A stretch of DNA of 64,000 nt, from the NCBI RefSeq assembly GCF_003958645.1, contig NZ_RXLO01000001.1, positions 558,001 through 622,000 of the forward strand, written 5' to 3'. This stretch comes from Chitinophaga rhizosphaerae (GTDB taxonomy: Bacteria; Bacteroidota; Bacteroidia; Chitinophagales; Chitinophagaceae). The first letter of the stretch is position 1, and each line of letters starts with the position of its first letter. Of the stretch, positions 56,547 to 64,000 are shown piece after piece. The notes beneath the pieces were generated by a model that did no database searches, had not been told where the DNA came from, and saw only the letters and a program-made list of their open reading frames with translations. A program made the translations under genes and the position numbers.

Positions 56547-57629
56547 TTAATGATGCGAAAGGGTAGAGGCGGATACGGGGCCATACCAGCGCCTGCGAAG
56601 CCAGAAGGCTACGTTTACCAGGGCGATCAGGGCGGGCACTTCCACCAGTGGACCGATCACCCCGGCAAAGGCTTGTCCGCTGTTGATACCGAACACCCCG
56701 ATAGCCACGGCGATCGCCAGTTCAAAATTGTTGCCTGCCGCCGTGAATGCTATCGAGGTGTTTTTGGCGTAATCGGCGCCCAGGGCTTTTCCGATCCCAA
56801 AACTGATCCCGAACATCAACACGAAATATATAGCAAGCGGTAGGGCGATGCGCAGCACGTCCATCGGGATCTGTACGATCAATCCGCCTTTCAAACTGAA
56901 CATCACCACAATGGTGAACAGCAGCGCGATCAGCGTGACGGGAGAAATCAGCGGGACGAATTTTTCCCGGAACCATTCCTCACCTTTCCACCGGATCAGC
57001 ACAAGGCGGCTCAGGATGCCGGCCGCGAAGGGAATACCGAGATAGATGGCCACGCTTTCCGCGATCCTGCCGATCGTCACGTTCACTTCCAGGCCCTTCA
57101 ATCCGAATACCGGCGGCAATACCGTGATGAAGAACCATGCATACACGCTGTACAACAGCACCTGGAACACACTGTTCAGGGCCACGAGCCCGGCGGCGTA
57201 CTCGCGGTTGCCTTCCGCCAGTTCGTTCCACACGATCACCATCGCGATGCACCGGGCCAGCCCGATCAGGATGAGGCCGATCATGTATTCGGGGTAACCG
57301 TGCAGGAAAAGCAAGGCGAGGCCGAACATCAGCACCGGGCCTATCACCCAGTTCAGCAGCAGCGACGCGCCGAGGACCTTCGTATTCCGGAACACTTCCC
57401 CCATTTTTCCGTAATTCACCTTGGCCAGCGGCGGGTACATCATGAGGATGAGGCCGACGGCCAGCGGGATGTTGGTGGTTCCCGCGGAAAAGGAGTGGAT
57501 GACCGTTGCGCTGGACGGTACAAAATAGCCGAGGGCTACGCCGGCCAGCATCGCCAGTAATATCCAGATCGTCAGGTATCTGTCGAGAAAGCCCAGGCTT
57601 TTCCGCCGGGCGGGATTGCATTGCTGCAT
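56547..57629 (-). CDS. acr3: ACR3-family arsenite efflux pump
   Basis: A 360-residue protein with ten membrane helices: [23 protein letters not shown] at the start, [14 protein letters not shown] with the conserved Cys, and [15 protein letters not shown] near the end, the ACR3 signature. It expels arsenite. The ATG at 57629 gives the natural start [18 protein letters not shown]; the frame open further upstream is a shadow of arsM. Confidence 0.93.
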   Translation of the reverse strand: MQQCNPARRKSLGFLDRYLTIWILLAMLAGVALGYFVPSSATVIHSFSAGTTNIPLAVGLILMMYPPLAKVNYGKMGEVFRNTKVLGASLLLNWVIGPVLMFGLALLFLHGYPEYMIGLILIGLARCIAMVIVWNELAEGNREYAAGLVALNSVFQVLLYSVYAWFFITVLPPVFGLKGLEVNVTIGRIAESVAIYLGIPFAAGILSRLVLIRWKGEEWFREKFVPLISPVTLIALLFTIVVMFSLKGGLIVQIPMDVLRIALPLAIYFVLMFGISFGIGKALGADYAKNTSIAFTAAGNNFELAIAVAIGVFGINSGQAFAGVIGPLVEVPALIALVNVAFWLRRRWYGPVSASTLSHH

Positions 57630-57661
57630 ATTATTCTTTCTGTTTGGTTTGAATGGCTTCG

Positions 57662-58507
57662 TTATGAGCAGCAATCCGGTCCGCAGCAGGCAGCGGCAGG
57701 CGCGGGCTTTTCGGCGTAAACCGTGATGCTCAGGATGCCGGTCTTTTCCGATTTGAACGCCGAGAGCTGTTCCGGGGTGAGATATTTGCGCAGAATGTCT
57801 TCCGGGATGTTGATGGCTTTTTCCTGTTGGACCTTCACGTTCCGGAACCCGTTGGCGGAGATCAGCGCGAGGTAATCGGATTGCTGGCTGGCGCCGGATA
57901 CGCAACCGGCGTACATTTCCGCCACTTCCTTCAGGCTGGCGGGGAGCGTACCGGAAAGCACCACGTCGGAGATGCTGAAATGACCACCGGGTTTGAGGAC
58001 GCGAAAGATTTCAGCGAAGACGCCGTTTTTGTTGGGGACGAGGTTCAGCACGCAGTTGCTGACCACTACGTCGGCCACGTCGTTGCTCAGCGGCATCTGC
58101 TCTATGTCTCCCTGGCGGAATTCGACGTTATGGAAGCCACGGGCCTCCGCGTTCCGGCGCGCCTTCGCGATCATGGCGTCTGTAAAATCGATCCCGATCA
58201 CTTTCCCGGTTTCACCGGTTTCTGCGCGGGCGATGAACGCATCGTTCCCGGCACCGGAGCCGAGGTCGACAACCACATCGCCGGGCCGGATGTTGGCGAA
58301 CTGCGTGGGCAGGCCGCATCCCAGGCCGAGGTCGGCATCGGCGTTATAGCCCTCCAGCTGTGAATAGTCTTCGCTCATGATATTATAAACTTCGGTGGAG
58401 CAGCAGCTGGCTCCGCAGCAGGAGGAGGCGTTCGTTTCCTTGTCCTGCAGCGCGATCTCTTCGTATTTCCCGCGGACGAGATCTTTCAGTTCCTGGTCTG
58501 TAGGCAT
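57662..58507 (-). CDS. arsM: Arsenite S-adenosylmethionine methyltransferase
   Basis: A 281-residue methyltransferase: [10 protein letters not shown] near the start, [18 protein letters not shown] (SAM site), [28 protein letters not shown] and AGCVSGA with arsenite-binding cysteines, and CCGPDCCS at the end. It methylates arsenite. Second gene of the operon, 54 bases after arsR, with its own copy of the operator in that gap. Confidence 0.92.
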   Translation of the reverse strand: MPTDQELKDLVRGKYEEIALQDKETNASSCCGASCCSTEVYNIMSEDYSQLEGYNADADLGLGCGLPTQFANIRPGDVVVDLGSGAGNDAFIARAETGETGKVIGIDFTDAMIAKARRNAEARGFHNVEFRQGDIEQMPLSNDVADVVVSNCVLNLVPNKNGVFAEIFRVLKPGGHFSISDVVLSGTLPASLKEVAEMYAGCVSGASQQSDYLALISANGFRNVKVQQEKAINIPEDILRKYLTPEQLSAFKSEKTGILSITVYAEKPAPAAACCGPDCCS

Positions 58508-58527
58508 TGTTGATAATTAATCGTTTA

Positions 58528-58543
58528 ATTGCAATATTGCGAT
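58528..58543. promoter_or_regulatory. ArsR operator copy before arsM
   Basis: ATTGCAATATTGCGAT, matching 15 of 16 bases of the site before arsR. It lies 21 bases upstream of the arsM start. Confidence 0.6.
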
Positions 58544-58561
58544 AAAAAGAAGCAAAAAAAA

Positions 58562-58891
58562 TCAGCAGCAGTTACCGTTGGCCACGCTGCAATCGAAGAA
58601 TTTCCCGAACAGGTCGCGGTATTGCTTCCAGGTTTCGGGGTTGATGCAATAGCAGATGGAGGTACCTTCCACCGTGCCCTGTATCAGCCCGACCGCTTTC
58701 AGTTCTTTCAAATGCTGGGAGATGGTAGCCTGGGCAAGACCGAGCTCTTCCACCAGATCGCCGCAGATACAGGCGTTGATCTTCACGAGATGCTGCAAAA
58801 TGGCGATCCGCGCCGGGTGTGCCAGCGCCTTGGCCAAATTGGCGGCGTCGTTCTGCTGTTTGGTAAATAAACCGGTCTTCGTAGCTCCCAT
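58562..58891 (-). CDS. arsR: ArsR-family arsenic repressor
   Basis: A 109-residue winged-helix repressor: AKALAHPARIAILQHLVK, then INACICGDLVEELGLAQATISQHLKEL with the Cys-x-Cys metal site in the recognition region, and a C-terminal CSVANGNCC that may add ligands. It would release DNA when arsenite binds. First gene of the operon; the operator overlaps its promoter. The ATG at 58891 is chosen; transcription should begin almost at this codon. Confidence 0.93.
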   Translation of the reverse strand: MGATKTGLFTKQQNDAANLAKALAHPARIAILQHLVKINACICGDLVEELGLAQATISQHLKELKAVGLIQGTVEGTSICYCINPETWKQYRDLFGKFFDCSVANGNCC

Positions 58892-58893
58892 AT

Positions 58894-58930
58894 ATTGCAA
58901 TATTACGATGAATGGATTCAATTATCCAAA
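58894..58930 (-). promoter_or_regulatory. arsR promoter and operator
   Basis: Minus-strand TTTG (58930-58927), 21 bases, TAATATTG (58905-58898), close to TAnnTTTG. The operator ATTGCAATATTACGAT (58894-58909, plus strand) covers the -7 box. Confidence 0.6.
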
Positions 58931-58945
58931 TTTATTTTTCCGGTC

Positions 58946-60088
58946 CTATTGGTTCGACGCCACGAACGAACGTACCAGGAACAGTTGCACCGTATCGATC
59001 CCGATTTGATATTTCCAGATCATCGTGTTATTATTGACATGGTTGACATGGATGTGCAGGTTCCGGGCAGGGTTGAACATCCGCACCGTCAACGAATTGT
59101 CGCCCGGGTTCACTGCATATTCACCCGTTTGCGATCTTTTCACGTCGGCGAAAAAGGGGTTGGGGGAACAGGTGATCCACTTGTAGTGTTCGATATAGAT
59201 ATTCTGCCAGGCGGAATTATCGGTGAGCCAATCGTTGCCGGATACTTCGATATTATTCCTGACCGTTTTCGTTACCCTCCATTTCCCGGCGATGGACTGT
59301 TTGGGGAGCAAGTACGCATTGACGTACATGAAAAACCCGAGGCTGCAACCGATCACCAGTACCCTGACCAGCAGCTTCAGCGGTTGCGCAACCAGGACGG
59401 GCCGGAGCAGGGTTTTCGTGAAAACGGGTTTGATAATGTCCCAATGCAGGAAGAACAGGTACGCCAATCCCACCGTAAAATAAATCGCATTGAGGGTGGC
59501 CGGAACCGGGATCCCGTAAAACAGGTCGATCAGTACGATATTGACCATCACCGGCAACAGGATCAGCACGCCGGGCAAGGTCGTTCTCCTGAAAAGCAGC
59601 ATGACGGACCCGGCGACCTGTACCACCGCGATGATGCTGCTGAAAACATACGAATGCCCGAAATAATTCCAGGTGAGGTTGAAGCCGGACAATCCGCCCA
59701 CGATGCTATCGTTCCGGACGAACGATTCCCCGAACTGAATGCCCAACAATTTGCTGAACCCATATCCGCTTATTTCCAGTGCCAGCCAATATCGCACGAT
59801 GGCTACCAGGACCGCCTGTACCTTCTCCGAACCGATCTTTCCCGATTTCTCCCGGAACTGCCAGTAGAAGGGAAACCCGCACGCGAATACGATCCCCAGC
59901 ACGATCAGCGAAGGGTACATATATTTGTAAAGGGTATAGATACCTTCCCAACTGGTAACCATCGTCAACCGGGAAAAAAATACGGAAGAAAAAATATTTA
60001 CACAGGCGAGGGCCACCAAAATCGACAGGATCGACTTGTGCCACCAGGGATTTTTTGCGGTTTGAGGCATAATCGGGAAATTCCCCAT
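58946..60088 (-). CDS. DoxX-like multi-helix membrane protein with C-terminal soluble domain
   Basis: A 380-residue protein with about eight membrane helices (for example YMYPSLIVLGIVFACGFPFYW and VLVIGCSLGFFMYVNAYLL) and then a soluble part of about 115 residues (KQSIAGKWRVTKTVRN to LVRSFVASN). The membrane half resembles DoxX-like proteins (YWLALEISGYGFSKLLGIQF). Function unknown. It is divergent from the Gre-like gene. Confidence 0.7.
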   Translation of the reverse strand: MGNFPIMPQTAKNPWWHKSILSILVALACVNIFSSVFFSRLTMVTSWEGIYTLYKYMYPSLIVLGIVFACGFPFYWQFREKSGKIGSEKVQAVLVAIVRYWLALEISGYGFSKLLGIQFGESFVRNDSIVGGLSGFNLTWNYFGHSYVFSSIIAVVQVAGSVMLLFRRTTLPGVLILLPVMVNIVLIDLFYGIPVPATLNAIYFTVGLAYLFFLHWDIIKPVFTKTLLRPVLVAQPLKLLVRVLVIGCSLGFFMYVNAYLLPKQSIAGKWRVTKTVRNNIEVSGNDWLTDNSAWQNIYIEHYKWITCSPNPFFADVKRSQTGEYAVNPGDNSLTVRMFNPARNLHIHVNHVNNNTMIWKYQIGIDTVQLFLVRSFVASNQ

Positions 60089-60109
60089 TAATTTAGCAAT
60101 TTACCCGGT

Positions 60110-60568
60110 ATGGAAGAAAAACTCGCCCACAAACTTTTACTGAAACAATTCTGCGAACAGGTGATCCTGCAACGCATCGCCATTTCGCGCCAGGCGATGG
60201 ACGAAGCCCAGGCCGCCGCCAACCAGGAAGGCAAAAGTTCGGCGGGCGACAAATACGAAACCTCCCGGGCCATGGGCCACCTCGAAAAGGATATGCACGC
60301 CCGGCAACTGGTGGCGCATCAACAGGAACTGGCCGCGCTGCGTGCCGTTAACGTGCAAACGATCTGCCTCGTTCCTGCAGCCGGCGCCTTCGTGCGGTCG
60401 GCCACCGCCGGTTTCTTTATCGGCGCGGGTTTGGGCAAACAAATCGTCAACGGGGAAACGGTTATTTTCCTATCGCCCGCGTCTCCGCTGGCGCAGCAGC
60501 TCATGCGCAGGAAAGTTGGGGATACCTTCGATTTCAAAGGGAAAGACCAAATACTGGAAATATATTGA
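60110..60568 (+). CDS. Gre-factor-like protein
   Basis: A 152-residue protein. An N-terminal helical stretch (KLLLKQFCEQVILQRIAISRQAMDEAQAAANQE), then a C-terminal beta domain like that of GreA/GreB (TICLVPAAGAFVRS and TVIFLSPASPLAQQLMRRKVGDTFDFKGK). Such proteins are common in Bacteroidota and often mislabelled as 3-oxoacyl-ACP synthase. It may bind the RNA polymerase channel, but function has not been shown to my knowledge. Confidence 0.75.
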   Translation: MEEKLAHKLLLKQFCEQVILQRIAISRQAMDEAQAAANQEGKSSAGDKYETSRAMGHLEKDMHARQLVAHQQELAALRAVNVQTICLVPAAGAFVRSATAGFFIGAGLGKQIVNGETVIFLSPASPLAQQLMRRKVGDTFDFKGKDQILEIY

Positions 60569-60725
60569 CATTGAAAACCTGGTCGCGATGCCCCGTTTTC
60601 CTTTCATATTATACTTCGCAACTACTTCCGCAGCCATTGTATTATCCGCATAAAAGAATGCCAGCGCGCCCAGCAGCGATTGTTTGGTGATGACTTTACA
60701 CGAAAGTAGCAGCAACGAGATGCCC

Positions 60726-60749
60726 GGAACTTGACCTGGGTCAAGTTCC
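60726..60749. promoter_or_regulatory. FNR/CRP-like palindrome
   Basis: GGAACTTGACC-TG-GGTCAAGTTCC has perfect 11-bp arms and contains TTGA-N6-TCAA, the frame of FNR/CRP sites. It lies 18 bases past the stop of the Crp/Fnr-like remnant. No working gene is obviously controlled by it. Confidence 0.5.
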
Positions 60750-60766
60750 CCGATAAATTTTCCACG

Positions 60767-60999
60767 TTACTGCAATTTGATGTCCAGTTTTTTCAGCATG
60801 CGGTTGAAGAAAGACGGCGTAACGCCGGTGTAGGAAGCGAAGTGAAATCTGTACAAACTTCCCCTTCGCGCAACTGGTGTTTTTCCGGGCGTAATGGCCG
60901 GGTTTCAGCAGGCTGGTGAAATAATCGCCTTTCTCCTGCATGAGGGGGGGGGATGTGCTTGCGGATGTTGCTGCGCATCAGCTCGAGGGGACCGTTCAT
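60767..60999 (-). pseudogene. Crp/Fnr-family regulator remnant
   Basis: Reading leftward from the ATG at 60999: MNGPLELMRSNIRKHIP, then a run of nine G's (60944-60952), after which the fitting sequence continues in another frame (MQEKGDYFTSLLKPGHYARKN, then LREGEVC), and finally the end of the helix-turn-helix (FASYTGVTPSFFNRMLKKL) in a third stretch. About 110 residues between these parts are missing. So it has a frameshift at the G run and a large internal deletion. The gap from 60569 to 61072 holds no intact gene. Confidence 0.6.
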
Positions 61000-61072
61000 C
61001 TACTTGCGCGTTGCTCGCCACATGAAAGTAAGGAGTAGGCGCGAAACAAATATTTTGGTTTAAATTGCAATT

Positions 61073-61318
61073 ATGTGCGAACACGAGCAAAAACATTGTC
61101 CAAAGTGTAACGCCTCCTTTGAATGCAAGGTGGGATCGATCCTGCTTTGCCAATGCACCGCCGTGACATTATCGCAGGACGAACGCGATTTTATAGCTGC
61201 GCAATACGCCGATTGCCTGTGCGCCGCTTGTCTCAAAGACATGAAATCCAGCTACCATCAGCAGCTGCATCACGACAAATTGCATACGATCTCCCCGCTG
61301 TTGTTCCCGAAAAAATAA
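61073..61318 (+). CDS. Cysteine-rich CWC-type small protein
   Basis: An 81-residue protein with eight cysteines: CEHEQKHCPKCNASFECK, then LLCQCTAVTL and CLCAACLKDM. The order fits the cysteine-rich CWC family, probably a zinc-binding fold. Function unknown. Confidence 0.8.
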   Translation: MCEHEQKHCPKCNASFECKVGSILLCQCTAVTLSQDERDFIAAQYADCLCAACLKDMKSSYHQQLHHDKLHTISPLLFPKK

Positions 61319-61328
61319 GGGAGATACG

Positions 61329-61895
61329 CTAATACAGCAGGTATGGCGCAATGGAGTGCTCCCAATCTCCGGGATCCGTAAACTTTCCGATACTTTCTAA
61401 CGCTCCTGATCCCGTTACCAGCGATCCGGCATTTTTTACGCCCAATAGCAAATCGAGGTGCCCTTCCCGCCGGGATTTACATGCGTAGGGTAGGGCGCCC
61501 AGTCGAAATGAGTGGGTGAAGTTGCTGAACGAGGCGGATCAACAGCCATCCGAGTCCGACTGGCCTGAAAACTGCCGGGTTATGGACATGCAACATGATG
61601 CCATTGCATTGCTGCCCCAGGTATTTCCCCTCGGCGGGCGTGAAATTGACCGGCCTGGCATGCAGTCCATCGGGATGATATTCACATGCGCTGCGAGAAG
61701 CGGCCCGTTTATCCAGGGCGCACCGGCAATGCGGAAGGGTGTTGCCGTTCCCCTGCCTTCGCTGATGTTGGTGGCTTCCTGCAGGCCGAGGCCCGGATAA
61801 GTAATGCGGATTCGCAAGCGGGAATGGCCGGGGATATGGGGACGAAAGACGGGTTCCATTCGGGATGGAACATTGTGCGCCGCCAGTGTTGGCAA
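61329..61895 (-). pseudogene. NamZ (DUF1343) exo-beta-N-acetylmuramidase remnant, frameshifted
   Basis: Read leftward, pieces of a DUF1343 protein appear in three frames: WNPSFVPISPAIPACESAL; then ITYPGLGLQEATNISEGRGT and PFRIAGAPW; then VNFTPAEGKYLGQQCNGIMLHV and FRPVGLGWLLIRL; then GHLDLLLGVKNAG and IAPYLLY before a stop at 61329-61331. The order matches the last 190 or so residues of the family, with at least two frameshifts. The N-terminal half is gone. NamZ trims muramic acid from cell-wall sugar chains. The gap 61319-61980 holds nothing else but the terminator at its end. Confidence 0.65.
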
Positions 61896-61927
61896 GGTTC
61901 CGGAAGGTGGCGCCGGGATTGTTAGTC

Positions 61928-61960
61928 ATAAAAGAGCCGCGCACTGCGCAGCTCTTTTAT
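61928..61960 (-). terminator. Terminator of the Rhs/immunity transcript
   Basis: Perfect 10-bp arms ATAAAAGAGC and GCTCTTTTAT with a 13-base loop; lies 21 bases past the immunity gene stop. Confidence 0.8.
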
Positions 61961-61980
61961 TAGCGAAATTACTGAGCGGA

Positions 61981-62241
61981 TTACTTTTTGACGATCACCA
62001 AAGCCACTGAGCCATCCTCCAGTGCATTCAGATCATCCAGGTGGATGTGATACCCACCAGGTACTTCCTCCTGCGCTAAATTCAACAGATGATTTGCTAA
62101 AGAAATCAGTCCAGCTGCGTTTCCTTCTATCTGGATTTCTCCGTTCACAACTTTTGTCTCGATTTCAAACCCGGCTTCCCATTTGAATTCCAATCCCTTT
62201 TGAGCGTTATAAGGGAGGATGGATATTGTGATATTCTTCAT
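61981..62241 (-). CDS. Imm32-like immunity protein
   Basis: An 86-residue protein: IQIEGNAAGLISLANHLLNLAQEEV, then GYHIHLDDLNALEDGSVALVIVK. This pattern (GLISLA, HIHLD, GS..L.I) is what I know as Imm32 of polymorphic toxin systems. It starts 8 bases after the stop of the Rhs toxin gene, the usual position for the antidote of that toxin. Confidence 0.75.
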   Translation of the reverse strand: MKNITISILPYNAQKGLEFKWEAGFEIETKVVNGEIQIEGNAAGLISLANHLLNLAQEEVPGGYHIHLDDLNALEDGSVALVIVKK

Positions 62242-62249
62242 ATTTATTA

Positions 62250-64000
62250 TTAATTAATTAAGTATATATGGAAATTCATATCGATTTTCATCTTTCCTGG
62301 CTTCAGTGGATTGGGAATGAGCGTTTCAAAATTCACATGAGGCCCACCGCCATGAGCACCGGTGATGTCGTTTACACCCATCCTGAAAACCCGTTGTCCA
62401 TCTGCCGATACAAACCGGCCTGTGCCATGCCCTACTTCGGTATATCCTTTACCCAGGAAAGCTTCTCCCATTTCAAGCGCCCTGCTGGATGACATGCTCA
62501 TCCCATCGGTCAAGCCCAGTTCGGCTAATGTTTTGAAGCCTTTATCCGAGGCCATTGCAACATTCCTCCCTTCCGAGAAGGTCGCTAAAGAAGACTCTAA
62601 GGTAGGCAAATTCTTGGCTGGCTGCAGCATACTCGGCTTGACCATTGGCTTTTCCAATGTAGCATAGGCTGGTGCCTGCATGGTTCGCAACATGGCGATG
62701 TGAGGTACCCATGACAACACCAACAGTTCCGTTGTAGAATAAAGTTTAGCCTTCGCCTCTTCATTCGTAAGAATCGTCAGGTTGGGATCTCTGCCCGGAT
62801 ACATCGCTGCATAAATTTCCCTCAGCGTGGGCAACATTTGCAAGTCGGATTGAATTCTGATACGATCGATCGCCTCCGGAGTTAAGCCGCCATATATTCC
62901 CCTGGCATAAGTAGCCTCACGGGCCAGGTTATGTTTGAAAATTGATTCTCGGATTTTCGGAAGAAGACCGTTTGCAGCCAAACCGGAAGTAAATTTCACA
63001 AATTGTTCCTGGCCTTTAAAGTACGGGGTAGCATACTCTGTATAACTTACCAGCACCGGCAGTCCTGGTACAATATTTATGTCCGTGCTTTCAATACTAT
63101 AAAGCTGGTCGTTATAATAGGTCTGTATCGCTCCATTAAGTCTGAATGAGAACCACGGGCCAATATTTTCAAAAAGTACACCATTACTAACTTCGTAAGC
63201 GGCGTTTGAATTAATCCATTTCACATTTCCCCGGATATCCCGAAAGTAATCGTCGCCCAAAGGATCAGCAAAGTTAACGGGATTATTTCCGCTAAGGCTC
63301 CATGGAGACTGTCCATTGTACTTTTCTGTCATAGGATCCCGCTGCCACCAGCGTCCGATCTGCGGGTCCAGGTTTCTGTATTCGGCATCATAAATTTCCA
63401 GATCGTGGTCATCAATCAATTCAATGCCGTTAAACAGATATTTGTTTACCAGTCTGTTAAGAGCTTTGGCACTTAACGCGCGGATACCAAGTCCGAAGGG
63501 ATAATAGGTATCTTCTTGTAGTAAGGGGCCGGTGGTATGCTTAACCACCAGATCGTCGAAGCAAACATCGGTAGGACTTTCGTTGCTGACATAAACATAC
63601 AGATAGCCGTTCTTATTTATATTGATCTGGGCAGCAAGAGGGGTGACGGCGTCCGGAGTTTGCACCCTTTGCACTCCTCCCGTGATCAGTTTAAAATTGT
63701 CATCGAACAGTGCATAATTCAGGTAAGCCTTTGGCACCTGTGAAGCGGGCTGTTGCTGCTGGTTGCTGCTGATGAAGCTGCTGAAATCGGCGGTATTCAA
63801 CACCTGTTGATTAGCACTGCTTTGCACAAGATTATTGTGCCCATTGGGTATTACAGTGGTGGCCGGGCCCAACATAACATTCACCAATGCGGATACGATG
63901 CCATTCACCGGATCATTGGGTACATTGTTACCCGGTGAATTTTGCTGGTAATAATAATACACGCCCGTTTCCACCTTGTCGCCCGCCATTACCCGCAGTA
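62250..64000 (-). CDS. Rhs-family protein with C-terminal toxin-like domain, 5' end outside window
   Basis: The visible 583 residues are the end of an Rhs protein. The core closes with YRNLDPQIGRWWQRDPMTEKY and WSLSGNNPVNFADPLGDD, the Rhs-core boundary. After it come about 340 residues, ending in a domain of around 100 residues with GRFVSADGQRVFRMG, ITGAHGGGPHVNFETL and MKIDMNFHIY. That His-rich end looks like a nuclease-type toxin but I cannot name its family. The frame is open to the window edge. Confidence 0.85.
   Translation of the reverse strand, partial: LRVMAGDKVETGVYYYYQQNSPGNNVPNDPVNGIVSALVNVMLGPATTVIPNGHNNLVQSSANQQVLNTADFSSFISSNQQQQPASQVPKAYLNYALFDDNFKLITGGVQRVQTPDAVTPLAAQININKNGYLYVYVSNESPTDVCFDDLVVKHTTGPLLQEDTYYPFGLGIRALSAKALNRLVNKYLFNGIELIDDHDLEIYDAEYRNLDPQIGRWWQRDPMTEKYNGQSPWSLSGNNPVNFADPLGDDYFRDIRGNVKWINSNAAYEVSNGVLFENIGPWFSFRLNGAIQTYYNDQLYSIESTDINIVPGLPVLVSYTEYATPYFKGQEQFVKFTSGLAANGLLPKIRESIFKHNLAREATYARGIYGGLTPEAIDRIRIQSDLQMLPTLREIYAAMYPGRDPNLTILTNEEAKAKLYSTTELLVLSWVPHIAMLRTMQAPAYATLEKPMVKPSMLQPAKNLPTLESSLATFSEGRNVAMASDKGFKTLAELGLTDGMSMSSSRALEMGEAFLGKGYTEVGHGTGRFVSADGQRVFRMGVNDITGAHGGGPHVNFETLIPNPLKPGKMKIDMNFHIYLIN

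Noticed and set aside
60470..60715. An 81-codon minus-strand frame (start MLLLSCKVITKQ) downstream of the FNR-like palindrome
   Set aside because: It overlaps the end of the Gre-like gene and has no family I know. It could be a decayed gene, but I cannot support a call.
61477..61944. A 155-codon minus-strand frame as a separate gene
   Set aside because: It carries parts of the DUF1343 motif order and switches frame with its neighbours, so it is one piece of the NamZ remnant.

Overview
The window looks like a chromosomal segment of a member of the Bacteroidota, most likely Chitinophagaceae and probably Chitinophaga. This rests on moderately high G+C, promoters matching the Bacteroidota -33/-7 pattern (TTTG, about 20 bases, TAnnTTTG), little sign of Shine-Dalgarno sequences, many signal peptides and lipoproteins, and family types typical of the phylum (a metal-efflux pump fused to its outer-membrane factor, a DUF6660-like Cys-rich protein, an Rhs protein ending in a toxin). 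Family names come from my own reading of motifs; no search was run. Genes are cut at both ends of the window.

Layout. 1-5.7 kb: a partial DUF3472-type lipoprotein, a remnant of alkB, an FtsX/MacB-type permease, and a compact ArsR / SRPBCC / YdeI-like / DoxX operon read leftward from a promoter covered by three repeats spaced 26 bp apart. 6-8.2 kb: katG. 8.3-12.4 kb: a D-galactonate operon (aldolase, dehydratase, transporter, kinase). 12.5-20 kb: a secreted metallopeptidase-like protein, a beta-propeller lipoprotein, a hydrolase, a TPR sensor kinase, and a divergent oxidoreductase/AraC pair. 20-24 kb: a glycerophosphodiesterase, tail to tail with a rifamycin-phosphotransferase-like gene and its MarR partner. 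24.4-29.8 kb: the imuA-imuB-dnaE2 mutagenesis cassette behind a promoter whose -7 box lies inside an inverted repeat.

30-38 kb: a lipoprotein hydrolase, a DUF1003-type membrane protein divergent from a transglutaminase-like protein whose N-terminus resembles cargo of extracellular contractile injection systems, a DUF72 remnant, a GH123-like glycosidase, and a TsdA-like dihaem cytochrome / secreted DsrE / solute-binding protein operon. 38-44.4 kb: a beta-lactamase-family fragment and a heavy-metal efflux operon (Cys/His-rich small protein, RND pump fused to its outer-membrane factor, His-rich adaptor). 44.4-54.3 kb: an S41 peptidase, a lipid A acyltransferase with a desaturase, a VOC protein, a membrane protein/MarR pair sharing the same leader motif, an FMN reductase, a MocR regulator divergent from a GNAT gene, a tRNA-Cys-like gene with an odd anticodon loop, a pyridoxal-kinase-like gene and an AAA ATPase. 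54.6-58.9 kb: a cold-shock protein, a second glycerophosphodiesterase, and an arsenic operon (arsR-arsM-acr3-arsC) with two matching operator sites. 59-64 kb: a membrane protein, a Gre-like protein, a CWC protein, remnants of a Crp/Fnr regulator and of a NamZ (DUF1343) gene, then an Imm32-like immunity gene after the 3' end of an Rhs gene with a C-terminal toxin-like domain.

The themes are stress and toxicity defence (arsenic, metals, peroxide, a rifamycin-type antibiotic, DNA damage), sugar and glycan use, and competition with other cells. Five gene remnants, all short or frameshifted, sit in the gaps between intact operons and show active gene loss here.
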